Shown here piece after piece: positions 52,832 to 61,972 of a DNA stretch of 64,000 bases. The stretch spans positions 1,426,001-1,490,000 of the forward strand of contig OY759762.1 of the NCBI GenBank assembly GCA_963662645.2. Reading direction: 5' to 3'. This DNA comes from Aldehydirespirator sp963662645 (GTDB lineage: Bacteria; Actinomycetota; Acidimicrobiia; Acidimicrobiales; Aldehydirespiratoraceae). Position numbers and translations under genes: made by a program. Positions within the stretch are counted from its first letter, which is position 1. Each line of letters starts with the position of its first letter. The notes under the pieces are model-generated. The model worked only from the letters and a program-made list of their open reading frames with translations, had not been told where the DNA came from and ran no database searches.

Positions 52832-54324
52832 TCAGCGGGCGCGGTATTGGGCCCGGGGGCCTTGGGCGTCCTTGTTGAGGCGCTTGGAGAGGTGCAGGCC
52901 CTCCAGCACCAGCTCGACCGCGGAGGCGACCACCGCGGGCGACTCGGCCGCTTCGTCGTCGGCCAGCAGAGCCTGCACCGGAGCCGTCAGGGCCGGGATC
53001 TCGGCCAGCATCGCCGCATAGTCGCCGTCGGCCACATCGTCGCCCACATCCACCACCAGGTCTTCCTCGAATGCGTCAACCACGGCCCGATGGAGGTCGG
53101 GCGGCACGCTGTCCTTGAACACCGACAGCACCGCCGAGTTGACCAGCCGCTCCAGTATCTCGGCTTCCCGGCCCTCCTCCAGGGTCTCGATCTCCACCTT
53201 GCCCGCGGTCGACGAGCTGAGCGCTTCGAGGTCGGTCACCCGGGGGACGACATGATCGGAGCCGGCCCGCAGGGTGCGGCGCATGGCGTTGGCCACCATC
53301 GTCTCGTGGTTGGAGATGCTCAGCCGCACCGACACCCCGGAGCGTTGCGACACATGCGAGCTGGACCGGGCCGCTCTGGTGATGGCCACCACAATCCGGG
53401 TCATGAACGACGGCACGGTGACGGGCAGACCCGCAGCGTTGGAGGCGTCCGTCCCGGTGGCCGGGTCGCCGGCAAGATCGCCCGCAGGGGCTGCGGCCGG
53501 CGCAGTGCCCCGAGCCAGGGCGGGGTAGGCCTCCTGCTCCACGATGGCGATCTCGGTGCCGGCGTCGAGCGGGTAATGGGTGCGGACCTGGGCTCCGAAG
53601 CGATCCTTGAGGGGTGTGATGATGCGGCCCCGGTTGGTGTAGTCCTCGGGGTTGGCCGACGCCACCAGCACCACATCGAGAGGCAGGCGCACCTTGTAGC
53701 CGCGGATCTGGACGTCGCGCTCCTCCAGCACGTTGAGCAGCCCCACCTGGATGCGCTCGGCGAGGTCGGGCAGCTCATTGATGGCGAAGATGCCCCGGTT
53801 GGTGCGGGGCACCAGCCCGTAGTGCAGGGTGAGCTCGTCGGACAGGTACCGTCCCTCGGCCACCTTGATGGGATCGACCTCGCCGATGAGGTCGGCGATC
53901 GACGTGTCGGGGTCGCCAGCTTCTCGCCGTAGCGGTCGTCGCGGTGCACCCAGGCAATGGGGGTGCCGTCGCCGTGCTCGGCCACCAGGGCCCGGGCCCG
54001 GGCGGAGACCGGGGCGTAGGGGTCGTCGTTGATCTCGGAGGTGGCGATGATCGGCATCCACTCGTCGAGCAGGCCGACGAGGCCGCGGATCATGCGGGTC
54101 TTGGCCTGGCCCCGCTCCCCCAGAATGATCATGTCGTGGCCGGCCAGCAGGGCGTTCTCCACCTGGGGGATGACGGTGTTGTGGTAGCCGAGCACATCGT
54201 CGAACAGGGGTCGACCCGAGCGGATGCGCTCGGTGGCGTTGCGGCGCAGCTCCTGGCGCACCGGCACCGACGTCCAGCCGGAGGCTCGCAGCTCGCCGAG
54301 GGTGGTCGGTCTGGACCCAGACAT
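52832..54324 (-). pseudogene. MoxR/Mg-chelatase-subunit-I-type AAA ATPase, frameshifted
   Basis: The N-terminal part (from 54324, MSGSRPTTLGELRASGW) has Walker A IILGERGQAKTRMIRG. The C-terminal part in another frame has GIFAINELPDLAERIQVGLL (Walker B region), VLVASANPEDYTNRG (sensor) and a helical lid to 52832. The two join at KLATP/DTSIADLIGEV if one G is added to the run at 53909-53912 on the plus strand. Otherwise both halves are well conserved, so this is either a recent frameshift or a base-calling error. The intact protein would be about 497 residues. It pairs with the VWA protein at 46121-48193. Confidence 0.85.
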
Positions 54325-54456
54325 CGCCAGTCACCCTAGCGGCGCTGTGACGGCCGCAGTAACGGCTGGGCAGGAGACGGCGGCGGTCGACTTGCGAGTG
54401 AGTAGGGCGGAGCCCGTGCGAGCAAGCGACCGCCGGCGGCCACCCGCCGGGCGCAG

Positions 54457-54580
54457 AAATCTCGGGACGATTCCGGGCATCTACCACCCAAAACCAACCC
54501 AAGATTTCCGGGGCGAGGCCGGGCGCAGAAATCTCGGGACGATTCCGGGCATCTACCACCCAAAACCAACCCAAGATTTC
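54457..54580. repeat. Two copies of the ~50-bp hairpin repeat family (copies 3-4)
   Basis: Copies at 54457-54498 and 54529-54580 have the AAATCTCGG start and a CCCAAGATTT end, with CTACCACCCAAAACCAACC between. The inner stem is weaker than in other copies because TTATG has changed. They repeat with a 72-bp period and are identical to each other. They fill most of the 321-base gap between the divergent ATPase and GH2-like genes, where nothing else was recognised. Confidence 0.9.
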
Positions 54581-54645
54581 CGGGCGCGACGGGGGCGGGG
54601 CGAGCGCTGGGGGCTTGAGGATGGGGCGGGCGGTAGCTTGGGGCG

Positions 54646-56853
54646 GTGGACCTGGGCGGGACGTGGCGGGTCGCTGCGGCCACCGAGGGGCGGCGGCGCA
54701 CGTTCCACGAGTTCGACCACGACGACTCGCGCTGGGCGACGATGCCGGTGCCCGGACATTGGGCGCAGGGCGCACCGGATGACGAGGTCACAGACTTCGC
54801 CCTCGAGGAGTCGGTGCTGTACCGCCACCGCTTCGAAGGACCGCCGGAGGCAGTCGGCACCGAGAACACCGCCCGCACCACCCAGACGGCCGGCGCCGCG
54901 AACACCGCCGACACCAGGAGCGCGGCCGACACCGGGAACGCGGCCGACACCGGGAACGCGGCCGGCACCTCCAAGGTGGCCGGAGCCTCCGATGAGGGCG
55001 TGGACGGCCGGCGGTGGTGGCTGCGGATCGAGGGACTGGCCCAGCAGGGTGACGTCTGGCTCGACGGCTCCTACCTGGGCCACACCGACGGGTACTTCGT
55101 GCCGCATGAGCTGGAAGTGACCGAGCAGCTCGCGGCCCGGTCCGAGCACTTGCTGGCCGTGGAGGCCACCTGCCGCCGCTTCGGCGACCCCGACAACCGC
55201 ACCCTGCTCACCGGGGCGTTGCAGGACCCCGAGCTCTGCGGGGTCGAGGACCTGATCGTGGGCGGGGTGTGGCGACCGGTCCGGTTGAGGCCCACGGGAC
55301 GGATCGCGATCCGCCACGCCCGAGCCGTCTGCGCCGAGGTCAGCATCGGCGAGGGCCGCGACACCCAGCGGGCCGGGCAGGGCGGCACGAAGGCCCGGCT
55401 GGAGCTGAGGGCGGTGCTGGACGTGCCCGGCGGCGGTCCAGTGGATCTGCGCACCCGGGTGGCCGGCGGCGAGCATGTCCACAGCCACCACGCCGCCGAC
55501 GGGGAGAACCGGGTGGAGTGGAGTGTCGAGGTCGAGGATCCCCCGCTGTGGTGGCCCCACGCGCTGGGCGACCAGCATCTGTGCGACCTGGTGATGGAAG
55601 TGTTGACGGGCGAGGAGGTCCACGACCGGAGGCATTTCCGCATCGGGTTCCGGTCGGTGGCTATGCGCCGCTGGGTCCTGTACGTCAACGGCGAGCGGCT
55701 GTTCGCTAAGGGCGCCAACCTGCTGCCCACCAGGCCGCTGCTGGGCGCGGCCACGGCATCGGAGGTGGCCAACGACATCCGGGCCGCTCGCAACGCCGGC
55801 CTCGATCTGGTTCGGCCGGTCGCCCACATCGCCCGGCCCGAGCTGTACGACGCGGCCGACGAGTTGGGCGTGCTGGTGTGGCAGGATCTGCCGATCCGCG
55901 GCCTCATGAGCCGCAGCGTCGCCGACGAGGCCCGCCGCCAGGCCCGGGAGGCAGTCGACCTGCTGGGCCACCGTCCCTCGGTGGCGGTGTGGTGCGCACA
56001 CGACGAGCCGTTCTCCCGGGCCCGCCGGCCCGGACGGACACCGGCGGTGGTTCGCCGCCAGGGGCCGTCATGGAACCGCGACCTGCTCGACCGGCGGCTG
56101 TGCCGGGTGCTCGACCGCTGCGACGGCTCCCGGCCCGTTGTTCCCCACACCGGTGTGCCGCCCCGCTTCCCGCTGCTGGACGGCACCACCAGCGAGCTCT
56201 GGTTCGGCCTGCACAGGGGGCGAGCCGCCGACATGGGTCCGGTGCTGGCCCGGGTGCCGGCGATGGGCCGGTTCGTGTCGGCGTTCGGCACGCCGGTGGC
56301 CGACGACCAGCCCGAGGTGGTCAAGACGACCATCGAGACCCTGCGGCGGCTCAAGTACCGGCCCACCGGGGGCTTCCTGCTGCACGCCCTGGCCGACGCA
56401 GGTGCCGGGGACGCCGCGGCGGGCGCCGAGCACCCGTCCGGTGCAGGCTTCGGCGTGCTGGACGGGTTGCGCCGGCCCAAGCCGGGATGGTGGGCGCTGG
56501 TGGAGGCGTGCCGCCCGCTGATCGTTGTGGCCGATCAGATGCCCGAGAGCGTGCGGGCCGGAGAAGTGCTGGATCTGGCCGTCCATGTGGTGAACGACGC
56601 CCGGGTCGACACCGGCGAGTTGCAGGTGCGGGCCCGGGTGGTCGGACCGGACGGCGCCGTGCTCCGCGACCAGCGCTGGGCCGGCAGTGCCCGCGCCGAC
56701 GACTGCGCGCTGGTGGGCCGTGTCGCGGTGAGGGTCCCGGCCGTCGCCCGGGTCGGCACCCTCGCGGTGGAACTGACCCTCACCGGCCCCCGCGGCCCGG
56801 ACGGTCGGCCCGCACCGGTCGCCACCAACCGCTACACCACGGTGGTCGCCTAG
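54646..56853 (+). CDS. Glycoside hydrolase family 2-like protein lacking the nucleophile
   Basis: The 735-residue protein has a sugar-binding start (MDLGGTWRVAAATEG), GH2 jelly-roll motifs (WWLRIEGLAQQGDVWLDGSYL, GVWRPVRLRP), an immunoglobulin-like domain and a TIM-barrel half with FAKGANLLPTRP, LGVLVWQDLPIRG and PSVAVWCAHDEPF (acid/base Glu). The nucleophile motif, normally SEFG, reads FVSAFGTP, so that Glu is Ala. Residues about 70-115 are a Thr/Ala/Asp/Gly-rich insert with short repeats (ADTGNA). The start is GTG 54646. Confidence 0.82.
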   Translation: MDLGGTWRVAAATEGRRRTFHEFDHDDSRWATMPVPGHWAQGAPDDEVTDFALEESVLYRHRFEGPPEAVGTENTARTTQTAGAANTADTRSAADTGNAADTGNAAGTSKVAGASDEGVDGRRWWLRIEGLAQQGDVWLDGSYLGHTDGYFVPHELEVTEQLAARSEHLLAVEATCRRFGDPDNRTLLTGALQDPELCGVEDLIVGGVWRPVRLRPTGRIAIRHARAVCAEVSIGEGRDTQRAGQGGTKARLELRAVLDVPGGGPVDLRTRVAGGEHVHSHHAADGENRVEWSVEVEDPPLWWPHALGDQHLCDLVMEVLTGEEVHDRRHFRIGFRSVAMRRWVLYVNGERLFAKGANLLPTRPLLGAATASEVANDIRAARNAGLDLVRPVAHIARPELYDAADELGVLVWQDLPIRGLMSRSVADEARRQAREAVDLLGHRPSVAVWCAHDEPFSRARRPGRTPAVVRRQGPSWNRDLLDRRLCRVLDRCDGSRPVVPHTGVPPRFPLLDGTTSELWFGLHRGRAADMGPVLARVPAMGRFVSAFGTPVADDQPEVVKTTIETLRRLKYRPTGGFLLHALADAGAGDAAAGAEHPSGAGFGVLDGLRRPKPGWWALVEACRPLIVVADQMPESVRAGEVLDLAVHVVNDARVDTGELQVRARVVGPDGAVLRDQRWAGSARADDCALVGRVAVRVPAVARVGTLAVELTLTGPRGPDGRPAPVATNRYTTVVA

Positions 56854-56973
56854 AGGCCGGCCATCAGGGGGCCGCGGCGCGGGCGGCGACTATGCGCCTC
56901 GTTGACGCTGGCATGGGATCGGTTCTCCTCTCGATGGATCCGGCTCGGCGTCCGGGCGGATGCACGATGACGG

Positions 56974-57537
56974 TCAGCCTCCGGCCGCGACGAGGATCAC
57001 CCGGGCGGGCGACTCCGACGCCAGGCGCCAGCGGGTCTGGACCCACGCCGAGTGGAACATGACGTCTCCGGCTTGGAGGGTGACTCGCGGTCGGTCCTTG
57101 AAGTCCACGTGCAGCGATCCCTCTATCACATAGATGACCGTCTCGTCGGCGGACTCGAACCACTCGTCCACGTCAGGGCCGGGCTCGATGCGGAAGTCGC
57201 CCAGCTCGGTGATGCGCCGGCCGCCCCGGTAGGCCGTCTTGGCGGTGGTGGCGTTGGGCAGCTCGCTGACCGCCAACGGGGTCAGCTCCGAGGCCCGCAG
57301 CACCTCCACCCGGGCGTCGGCCGGAGGATCGGGCAGCAGGTCTGAGGGCCTCACGTCGAGGGCGGCCGCCAGGCGGTACAGCGTGGCGATAGCCACCGAG
57401 GTCCTCCCGGCCTCAAGCTGGCTGAGGAAGGGCTGGCTCATCTCGGCGGCCGCGGCCAGCTTCCGGCCCGACAGGCCCCGCTCGGCCCGCAGCGCCCTTA
57501 TCTTGGCCCCGATCCCGAGGCCCGGCTGATCAGTCAC
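56974..57537 (-). CDS. XRE-family regulator with C-terminal cupin domain
   Basis: The 187-residue protein starts at GTG 57537 behind AGAGAGGGG. It has an N-terminal helix-turn-helix (IGAKIRALRAERGLSGRKLA, then MSQPFLSQLEAGRTSVAIAT) and a C-terminal cupin (VIYVIEGSLHVDF, VTLQAGDVMFHSA). Such regulators sense a small metabolite through the cupin. It is divergent from the Rieske/reductase gene, which it probably controls. The gap also holds a gene remnant. Confidence 0.88.
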   Translation of the reverse strand: MTDQPGLGIGAKIRALRAERGLSGRKLAAAAEMSQPFLSQLEAGRTSVAIATLYRLAAALDVRPSDLLPDPPADARVEVLRASELTPLAVSELPNATTAKTAYRGGRRITELGDFRIEPGPDVDEWFESADETVIYVIEGSLHVDFKDRPRVTLQAGDVMFHSAWVQTRWRLASESPARVILVAAGG

Positions 57538-57597
57538 GACGTCCCCTCTCTTTTCATAGCGCTCACCGGGCCTCGCCGGAATAGGGCTCGCGAGGAC

Positions 57598-57796
57598 CTG
57601 GTCGTCCTGGGTGATCTCATCGCGCTCACCGGGCCTCGCGGGAAGCTGTGGGTGGAGCGGTCCGGCGGTGAGCGGGTCTGGGAGGCGGTGGCCGACGCCG
57701 GGACGCCGTTCGGCATCTAGCCCGCGGGCGAGTACGCCATCGACATCGCCCGACTTCTGGGGGCGTGCTATCGGGTTGACCACGGCCAGGGTGTGC
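57598..57796 (+). pseudogene. Remnant of a GcvT-like (aminomethyltransferase-fold) gene
   Basis: The plus strand reads GERVWEAVADAGTPFGI, a stop TAG at 57718, then PAGEYAIDIARLLGACYRV in the same frame. This resembles the folate-binding GcvT fold of aminomethyltransferases and dimethylglycine or sarcosine dehydrogenases (vWxAvxxAGxPFGIRPaGxxAxDxxRLE). No further part is recognised upstream or downstream. A short segment (CGCTCACCGGGCCTCGC) is repeated at 57560-57576 and 57630-57646. It is a decayed fragment. Confidence 0.45.
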
Positions 57797-57831
57797 AAGT
57801 ATCCGTTCATCGACTTGAGCAGGCAAGGGGG

Positions 57832-59721
57832 ATGATCGCGGTGGCAGCCGATCCGTTCACTCTGTGGCACCCGGTGGCGTCGGCGCACGACGTGCCGTAC
57901 CGCCACGTCCATCACGGCCAGCTGCTGGGCCGGGAGCTGGCGGTGTGGCGGGCCGACGACGACTACGTGAACGTGTGGGAGAACCGGTGCCTGCACCGCG
58001 GGGTGCGGCTGTCCATCGGCGCCAACGACGGCACCGAGTTGCGCTGCCAGTACCACGGCTGGCGCTACGCCAACCGTTCGGCCGGCTGCACCTACATCCC
58101 GGCCCATCCGGCCGACGCGCCGGCCCGAACCATCTGCAACCGGACGTTCCCGTCGGTGGAGCGCTACGGGTTGATCTGGTCGGGCGAGGATCCCGTGGGC
58201 GAGCCACCGACGGTCGACGTGCTGGAGACGGGCACGCCGTTCGGGCTGCGCAACCTGCCGGTCAACGCCTCGGCCGAGCTGACCGTGCAGCGCCTGAGGG
58301 ACTACCGCTTCCTGCCCTCCGGAAGCCTCGGCTCTGATCCGGCGGGGTCGGCGGAGTCGGCCGGGTCGGCAGGATCGGCAGAGTCGGCAGAGTCGGCCGG
58401 GTCGGCAGGACCGGCAGAGTCGGCAGGATCGGCAGAGTCGGCGGAGTCGGCAGGATCGGCGGAGATGTCGGTGAGCGGGGCGGGGGACTACTCGGTGGCG
58501 CTGACCGCCCGGGCCGGCGACTCGTCGTCGTCTGCCGTGTTCTTTGTGCAGCCGGTGGACTCGGGGCGCTGCGTGATCCGGGGTGTGCTGGCCGAGACCC
58601 CGCCGGCCGGAGAGCAGCTCGCCGTTCTGCGGCACCACGCGGTCGAGCTCCACCGGCTCGTGGGAGTGATCGAGGCCGAGGCCGCCCGGCTGCCGACGCC
58701 CGAGCCGATGGTGCCTGCCCTGCAGCAGGTGCCGCTGCATCTGGCGGAGATGCCGGAAGCTCCGAGCGGCCGCCAGGCGGCCCTGCGGGTGCAGGTGCGC
58801 CGCAAGTGGGAGCCCGCGGTCGGGATCGCAGCCTTCGAGCTGGTCCCGATCACCGGCGTGCTGCCCACCTTCCAGCCGGGGGCCCACATCGACGTCCACC
58901 TGCACAACGGGCTGGTGCGCCAGTACTCGATCACCAACGGGCCCGGCGAGACGTCGTACTACCGCATCGGGGTCAAGCTCGAGCCGGACTCGTCCGGCGG
59001 GTCGATCTGCCTGCACGAGACCGTCCGCGAGGGCGACGTGCTGGCCATCTCCGAGCCCCGCAACAACTTCCCGCTGCGGCGCGACTCGATGCGGACGGTC
59101 CTGCTGGCCGGGGGCATCGGCATCACCCCGCTGCTGTCCATGGCCCAGACGCTGGACCGCATGTCGCTCCGCTTCGAACTGCACTGCTTCGCCCAGTCGT
59201 CCGACCACATCGCCTTCGCCGACGTGGTCGACGGTCTGGGCCGGTCGGTGGTGCGCCATCTGGGGCTGTCGCCCGCGGAGACCGTCGATGAGATCCGGCG
59301 GCTGGTGGCCGCCCACGACGAGTTCACCCACCTGTACGTATGCGGTCCCGGCCCGATGCTGGAGGCCGTCCGGCAGGAGGCGGCCGAGGCCGGATGGCCC
59401 GACGATCACGTCCACTTCGAGTACTTCAAGAACACCAACGAGATCGACGACTCCTCGACGTTCGAGGTGGCCCTGGCCCGCTCGGCGCTGACTCTGACCG
59501 TGCCCTCGGGGGCCACGATCCTCGAAGTGCTGCGGCAGCACGGCGTGCCCCTGCCGTCGTCATGCGAGCAGGGGGCGTGCGGGACCTGCGTGGCCACCGT
59601 GCTGGAGGGCGAGCCCGACCATCAGGACGTGTATCTCAACGACTCGGACCACCTGGCCGGAGACCGGATCATGACCTGCGTGTCGAGGTCCCTGTCCGAC
59701 CGGCTCGTGCTGGACCTGTGA
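57832..59721 (+). CDS. Rieske domain / FMN-NAD-ferredoxin reductase fusion oxidoreductase
   Basis: The 629-residue protein has a Rieske [2Fe-2S] domain near the N-terminus (NRCLHRGVRLS and LRCQYHGWRYA), then a shortened region and a Ser-Ala-Gly-Glu repeat insert (residues about 170-210), then a phthalate-dioxygenase-reductase module with RQYSITNGP (FMN), LLAGGIGITPLL (NAD) and a C-terminal plant-type ferredoxin domain with SCEQGACGTCVA. A mononuclear-iron motif (two His and an acid) is not seen, so this may be the electron-transfer part for another oxygenase. The start is ATG 57832; GTG 57841 is possible. Confidence 0.87.
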   Translation: MIAVAADPFTLWHPVASAHDVPYRHVHHGQLLGRELAVWRADDDYVNVWENRCLHRGVRLSIGANDGTELRCQYHGWRYANRSAGCTYIPAHPADAPARTICNRTFPSVERYGLIWSGEDPVGEPPTVDVLETGTPFGLRNLPVNASAELTVQRLRDYRFLPSGSLGSDPAGSAESAGSAGSAESAESAGSAGPAESAGSAESAESAGSAEMSVSGAGDYSVALTARAGDSSSSAVFFVQPVDSGRCVIRGVLAETPPAGEQLAVLRHHAVELHRLVGVIEAEAARLPTPEPMVPALQQVPLHLAEMPEAPSGRQAALRVQVRRKWEPAVGIAAFELVPITGVLPTFQPGAHIDVHLHNGLVRQYSITNGPGETSYYRIGVKLEPDSSGGSICLHETVREGDVLAISEPRNNFPLRRDSMRTVLLAGGIGITPLLSMAQTLDRMSLRFELHCFAQSSDHIAFADVVDGLGRSVVRHLGLSPAETVDEIRRLVAAHDEFTHLYVCGPGPMLEAVRQEAAEAGWPDDHVHFEYFKNTNEIDDSSTFEVALARSALTLTVPSGATILEVLRQHGVPLPSSCEQGACGTCVATVLEGEPDHQDVYLNDSDHLAGDRIMTCVSRSLSDRLVLDL

Positions 59722-59809
59722 TGCCTGCCCCAACCCGATGTCCCTGCAGTTGCGGACCTGTGAGGTCCTCAGAGGCCGAGCGAATAGGCGAGCCGATCCG
59801 GCTCATACG

Positions 59810-59857
59810 GCGAGGCCGTGGCCCGAGCGGCCCGTGAGCGCAGCGAACAAGAGCGGG
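59810..59857. repeat. 48-bp dispersed repeat, inverted copy
   Basis: The 48 bases are the exact reverse complement of 42790-42837, 17 kb away, and a diverged relative lies at 50323-50368. This copy is in the 210-base gap between the Rieske/reductase and GST genes. It contains no reading frame of note. Confidence 0.9.
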
Positions 59858-59931
59858 AGTGACACCGCTGTACCGCGACGGGCTCTCACCTATTTGCGCT
59901 CGCTCTTAGTCACAGGAACTTGGAGCGGGCC

Positions 59932-60588
59932 ATGATCAAGCTCTACGACTACGTGCTGTCGGTCAACTGCTACAAGCAGCGGCTGATGATGAGCATCCTC
60001 GACGTCGAATATGAGTCGATCCCTGTGGACTTCTACCCGGGCTGGGAGCACAAGGGCGAGGAGTTCAAGAAGATCAACCCGCTGGGCCACATCCCGGTCA
60101 TCGACGACGACGGCTACATCCTGTGGGACGCCCACGCCATCCTGGTGTACCTGGCCGCCAAGTACGACCCGAGCGGGCTGTGGTACCCGACCAAGGATCC
60201 GAAGCTGGTCGGCGAGACCGCTTCGTGGATGCTCTTCGCGGAGGGCACCACCAACACCGCGTCGGCGGCCCGGTTGTGCGTCAACCTCGGCTACGACTTC
60301 GACCTCGAAGCGTGCCAGGCCGGAGCCCATCGGCTGTTCCGGGTGCTGGACGAGCATCTGTGGTTCCGCGAGCGGTCGGGGCTGGACTGGGTGTGCTCGG
60401 GCGCCCACCCCACCATCGCCGACATCGCCCTGTTCCCCGACGTGGTGCTGTCGGAGGAGGGCGGGATCTCCCGGCTCGACTACCCGGCATTGAGGCGCTG
60501 GACCGACCGGGTGAAGCGGATCCCCGGCTTCGAGGTGATGCCCGGGATCTTCAGAGCCTCGCCGGGACGCCAGAGGCCGAGCGGGTAG
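59932..60588 (+). CDS. Glutathione S-transferase-like protein
   Basis: The 218-residue protein has a thioredoxin-fold start (MIKLYDYVLSVNCYKQRLMM) with Ser/Cys near the catalytic position, KINPLGHIPVIDDDG with the cis-Pro, WDAHAILVYLAAKY (glutathione-binding Asp/Ala-His) and a helical C-terminal domain (HPTIADIALFPDVV). It could conjugate or isomerise a small molecule. Actinobacteria typically lack glutathione, so another thiol or a non-enzymatic role is possible. The start is ATG 59932. Confidence 0.85.
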   Translation: MIKLYDYVLSVNCYKQRLMMSILDVEYESIPVDFYPGWEHKGEEFKKINPLGHIPVIDDDGYILWDAHAILVYLAAKYDPSGLWYPTKDPKLVGETASWMLFAEGTTNTASAARLCVNLGYDFDLEACQAGAHRLFRVLDEHLWFRERSGLDWVCSGAHPTIADIALFPDVVLSEEGGISRLDYPALRRWTDRVKRIPGFEVMPGIFRASPGRQRPSG

Positions 60589-60620
60589 GCGGAGATTCGT
60601 GAGGATCTTGGCGGGGCCTC

Positions 60621-60790
60621 TCACGAGGCACCGAATGTGAGGCCCAGTTCTCTGAGCCAGCGGCGGTAGGCAACCAAGACCAGGTCCTCGCCCAGGAGCC
60701 GTGCGGCGGTCGCCCCGCCTCGGGCACGTCCTCGAACCGGGCCACCACCGCCTCTGGAGGCCCACTATCGGTATCGACTTCGGACGGGCC
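60621..60790 (-). pseudogene. C-terminal fragment of a Rieske-type oxygenase-like gene
   Basis: On the minus strand two frames join as PPEAVVARFEDVPEAG and ATAARLLGEDLVLVAYRRWLRELGLTF ending at the stop 60621-60623. The tail VAYRRWLRELGL resembles the C-terminus of vanillate O-demethylase-type oxygenases. It has a frameshift near 60720 and lacks all upstream domains. The identification is tentative. Confidence 0.3.
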
Positions 60791-60805
60791 TCCCGCGGGG
60801 GCTGC

Positions 60806-61891
60806 TCAGCGGCGGGCGAGCGCGGGCGACAGAGGCGCCACCAGTTTGGCCGCGCCGATGACAACGTAGAAGTAGAAGTGGGCCACCACCCGGCCCCAGG
60901 CCGCGCCCGCGCCCCTTGATGCGCCGACTCGGCGACCTCGAGGGGGCCGGTGTCGGCCAGCATCTGGGTCTTGAAGCCGTCGATGAACTCGGTGTCGGTG
61001 ATCAGCAGACAGATCTCCTGGTTGCACCGGAAGCTGTGACGGCTGAAGTTCGACGAGCCCACCAGCAGCTTGTCGTCGTCGGCCAGCAGGAATCGGGCGT
61101 GGAAGAAGTCCGGGTAGGTGCGCAGTTCCACCCCGGCGCGGGCCAGGCGACTCCAGATGTAGGGCTCGGCCAGCCGCAGCCAGCGGTAGTTGTTCTGCTG
61201 GGCGGTGATGATGGTCTTGGCCGGGGCCCGGGCCTGGCCGAGCAGCTTGACGATCCCGACGTCGAGGGAGTACGGGGAGGCCAGCACGAGGCTGCGGTTC
61301 GCGCTGTTGATGATCTCGGCGAACGCCGGCTCGATCTCCCTGTTGGTCAGCACCGTGGTGTTCACGGAGCGGCGGTCGCCCCGTTCGGTACGGGCGAAGT
61401 CGTCCGTGAGGGCGCCCACGATGGCGGGGTCGGCGGTGCGGATCATGAAGTCTCGCCAGGTGAAGTTGTGGTCGCTGATGTTGATGCCGCCTAGGTAGGC
61501 GTGGTCGTCCACCACGTAGAGCTTCTTGTGGTTGCGGCTGAGGCCGAAGAACTTCACCGGTCCGAAGGGCTGGGTGAAGGTGACGGCCACGCCGGCGGCC
61601 CCGAGCCGGTCGAACATTGCCTTGGTCTCCGCGGCTTCGTCCCGCACCGACGGGTCGGTGTCCTTCCGGTCGCTGACGTAGCGCAGCGCGAAGCAGTCGA
61701 CCAGCAGCCTGACGTCTACGCCCCGGCCGGCGGTCGTCGATCATCAGGTCGGCCATGGCCAGGCCCGAAGCGTCGCCGTCGAAGGTCATCACCTGTATGA
61801 GCACCCGCCGCTCGGCCGAGGCCAAGGCCCGGTGCAGGTCCTCGACGAACTCGGTGTTCGTCAGCAGCCGCAAACGCCCGTCGCCGCCCAC
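60806..61891 (-). pseudogene. Phospholipase-D-like (cardiolipin-synthase-type) gene with two frameshifts
   Basis: The start (GTG 61891) reads LRLLTNTEFVEDLHRAL and VLIQVMTFDGDASGLAMADL. From about 61727 the correct frame changes and gives VKFFGLSRNHKKLYVVDD (first HKD motif) and FHARFLLADDDKLLVGSSN (second, with Arg for Lys). At about 60920 the frame changes back, and the tail AAWGRVVAHFYFYVVIGA ends at 60806. Two compensating single-base changes explain this. Each part looks conserved, so base-calling error or very recent decay is likely. The intact protein would be about 361 residues. Confidence 0.75.
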
Positions 61892-61972
61892 CCGCCGAAG
61901 CTACCCGCCAACACCCCCACGAGCCGCCCCGGGCCCAAGCCCCACCCCACCCGAGTTTCCCGCCCCGCCCTA

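Noticed and set aside
53901..53920. Programmed ribosomal frameshift in the MoxR-type ATPase
   Set aside because: There is no slippery heptamer with a following stop or hairpin typical of such sites; a lost base in a G/C run explains the break more simply.
56974..59541. A minus-strand frame of 855 codons ending in the XRE-cupin protein
   Set aside because: The upstream 670 codons are antisense to the Rieske/reductase gene. The real start is the GTG at 57537 with a good ribosome binding site.
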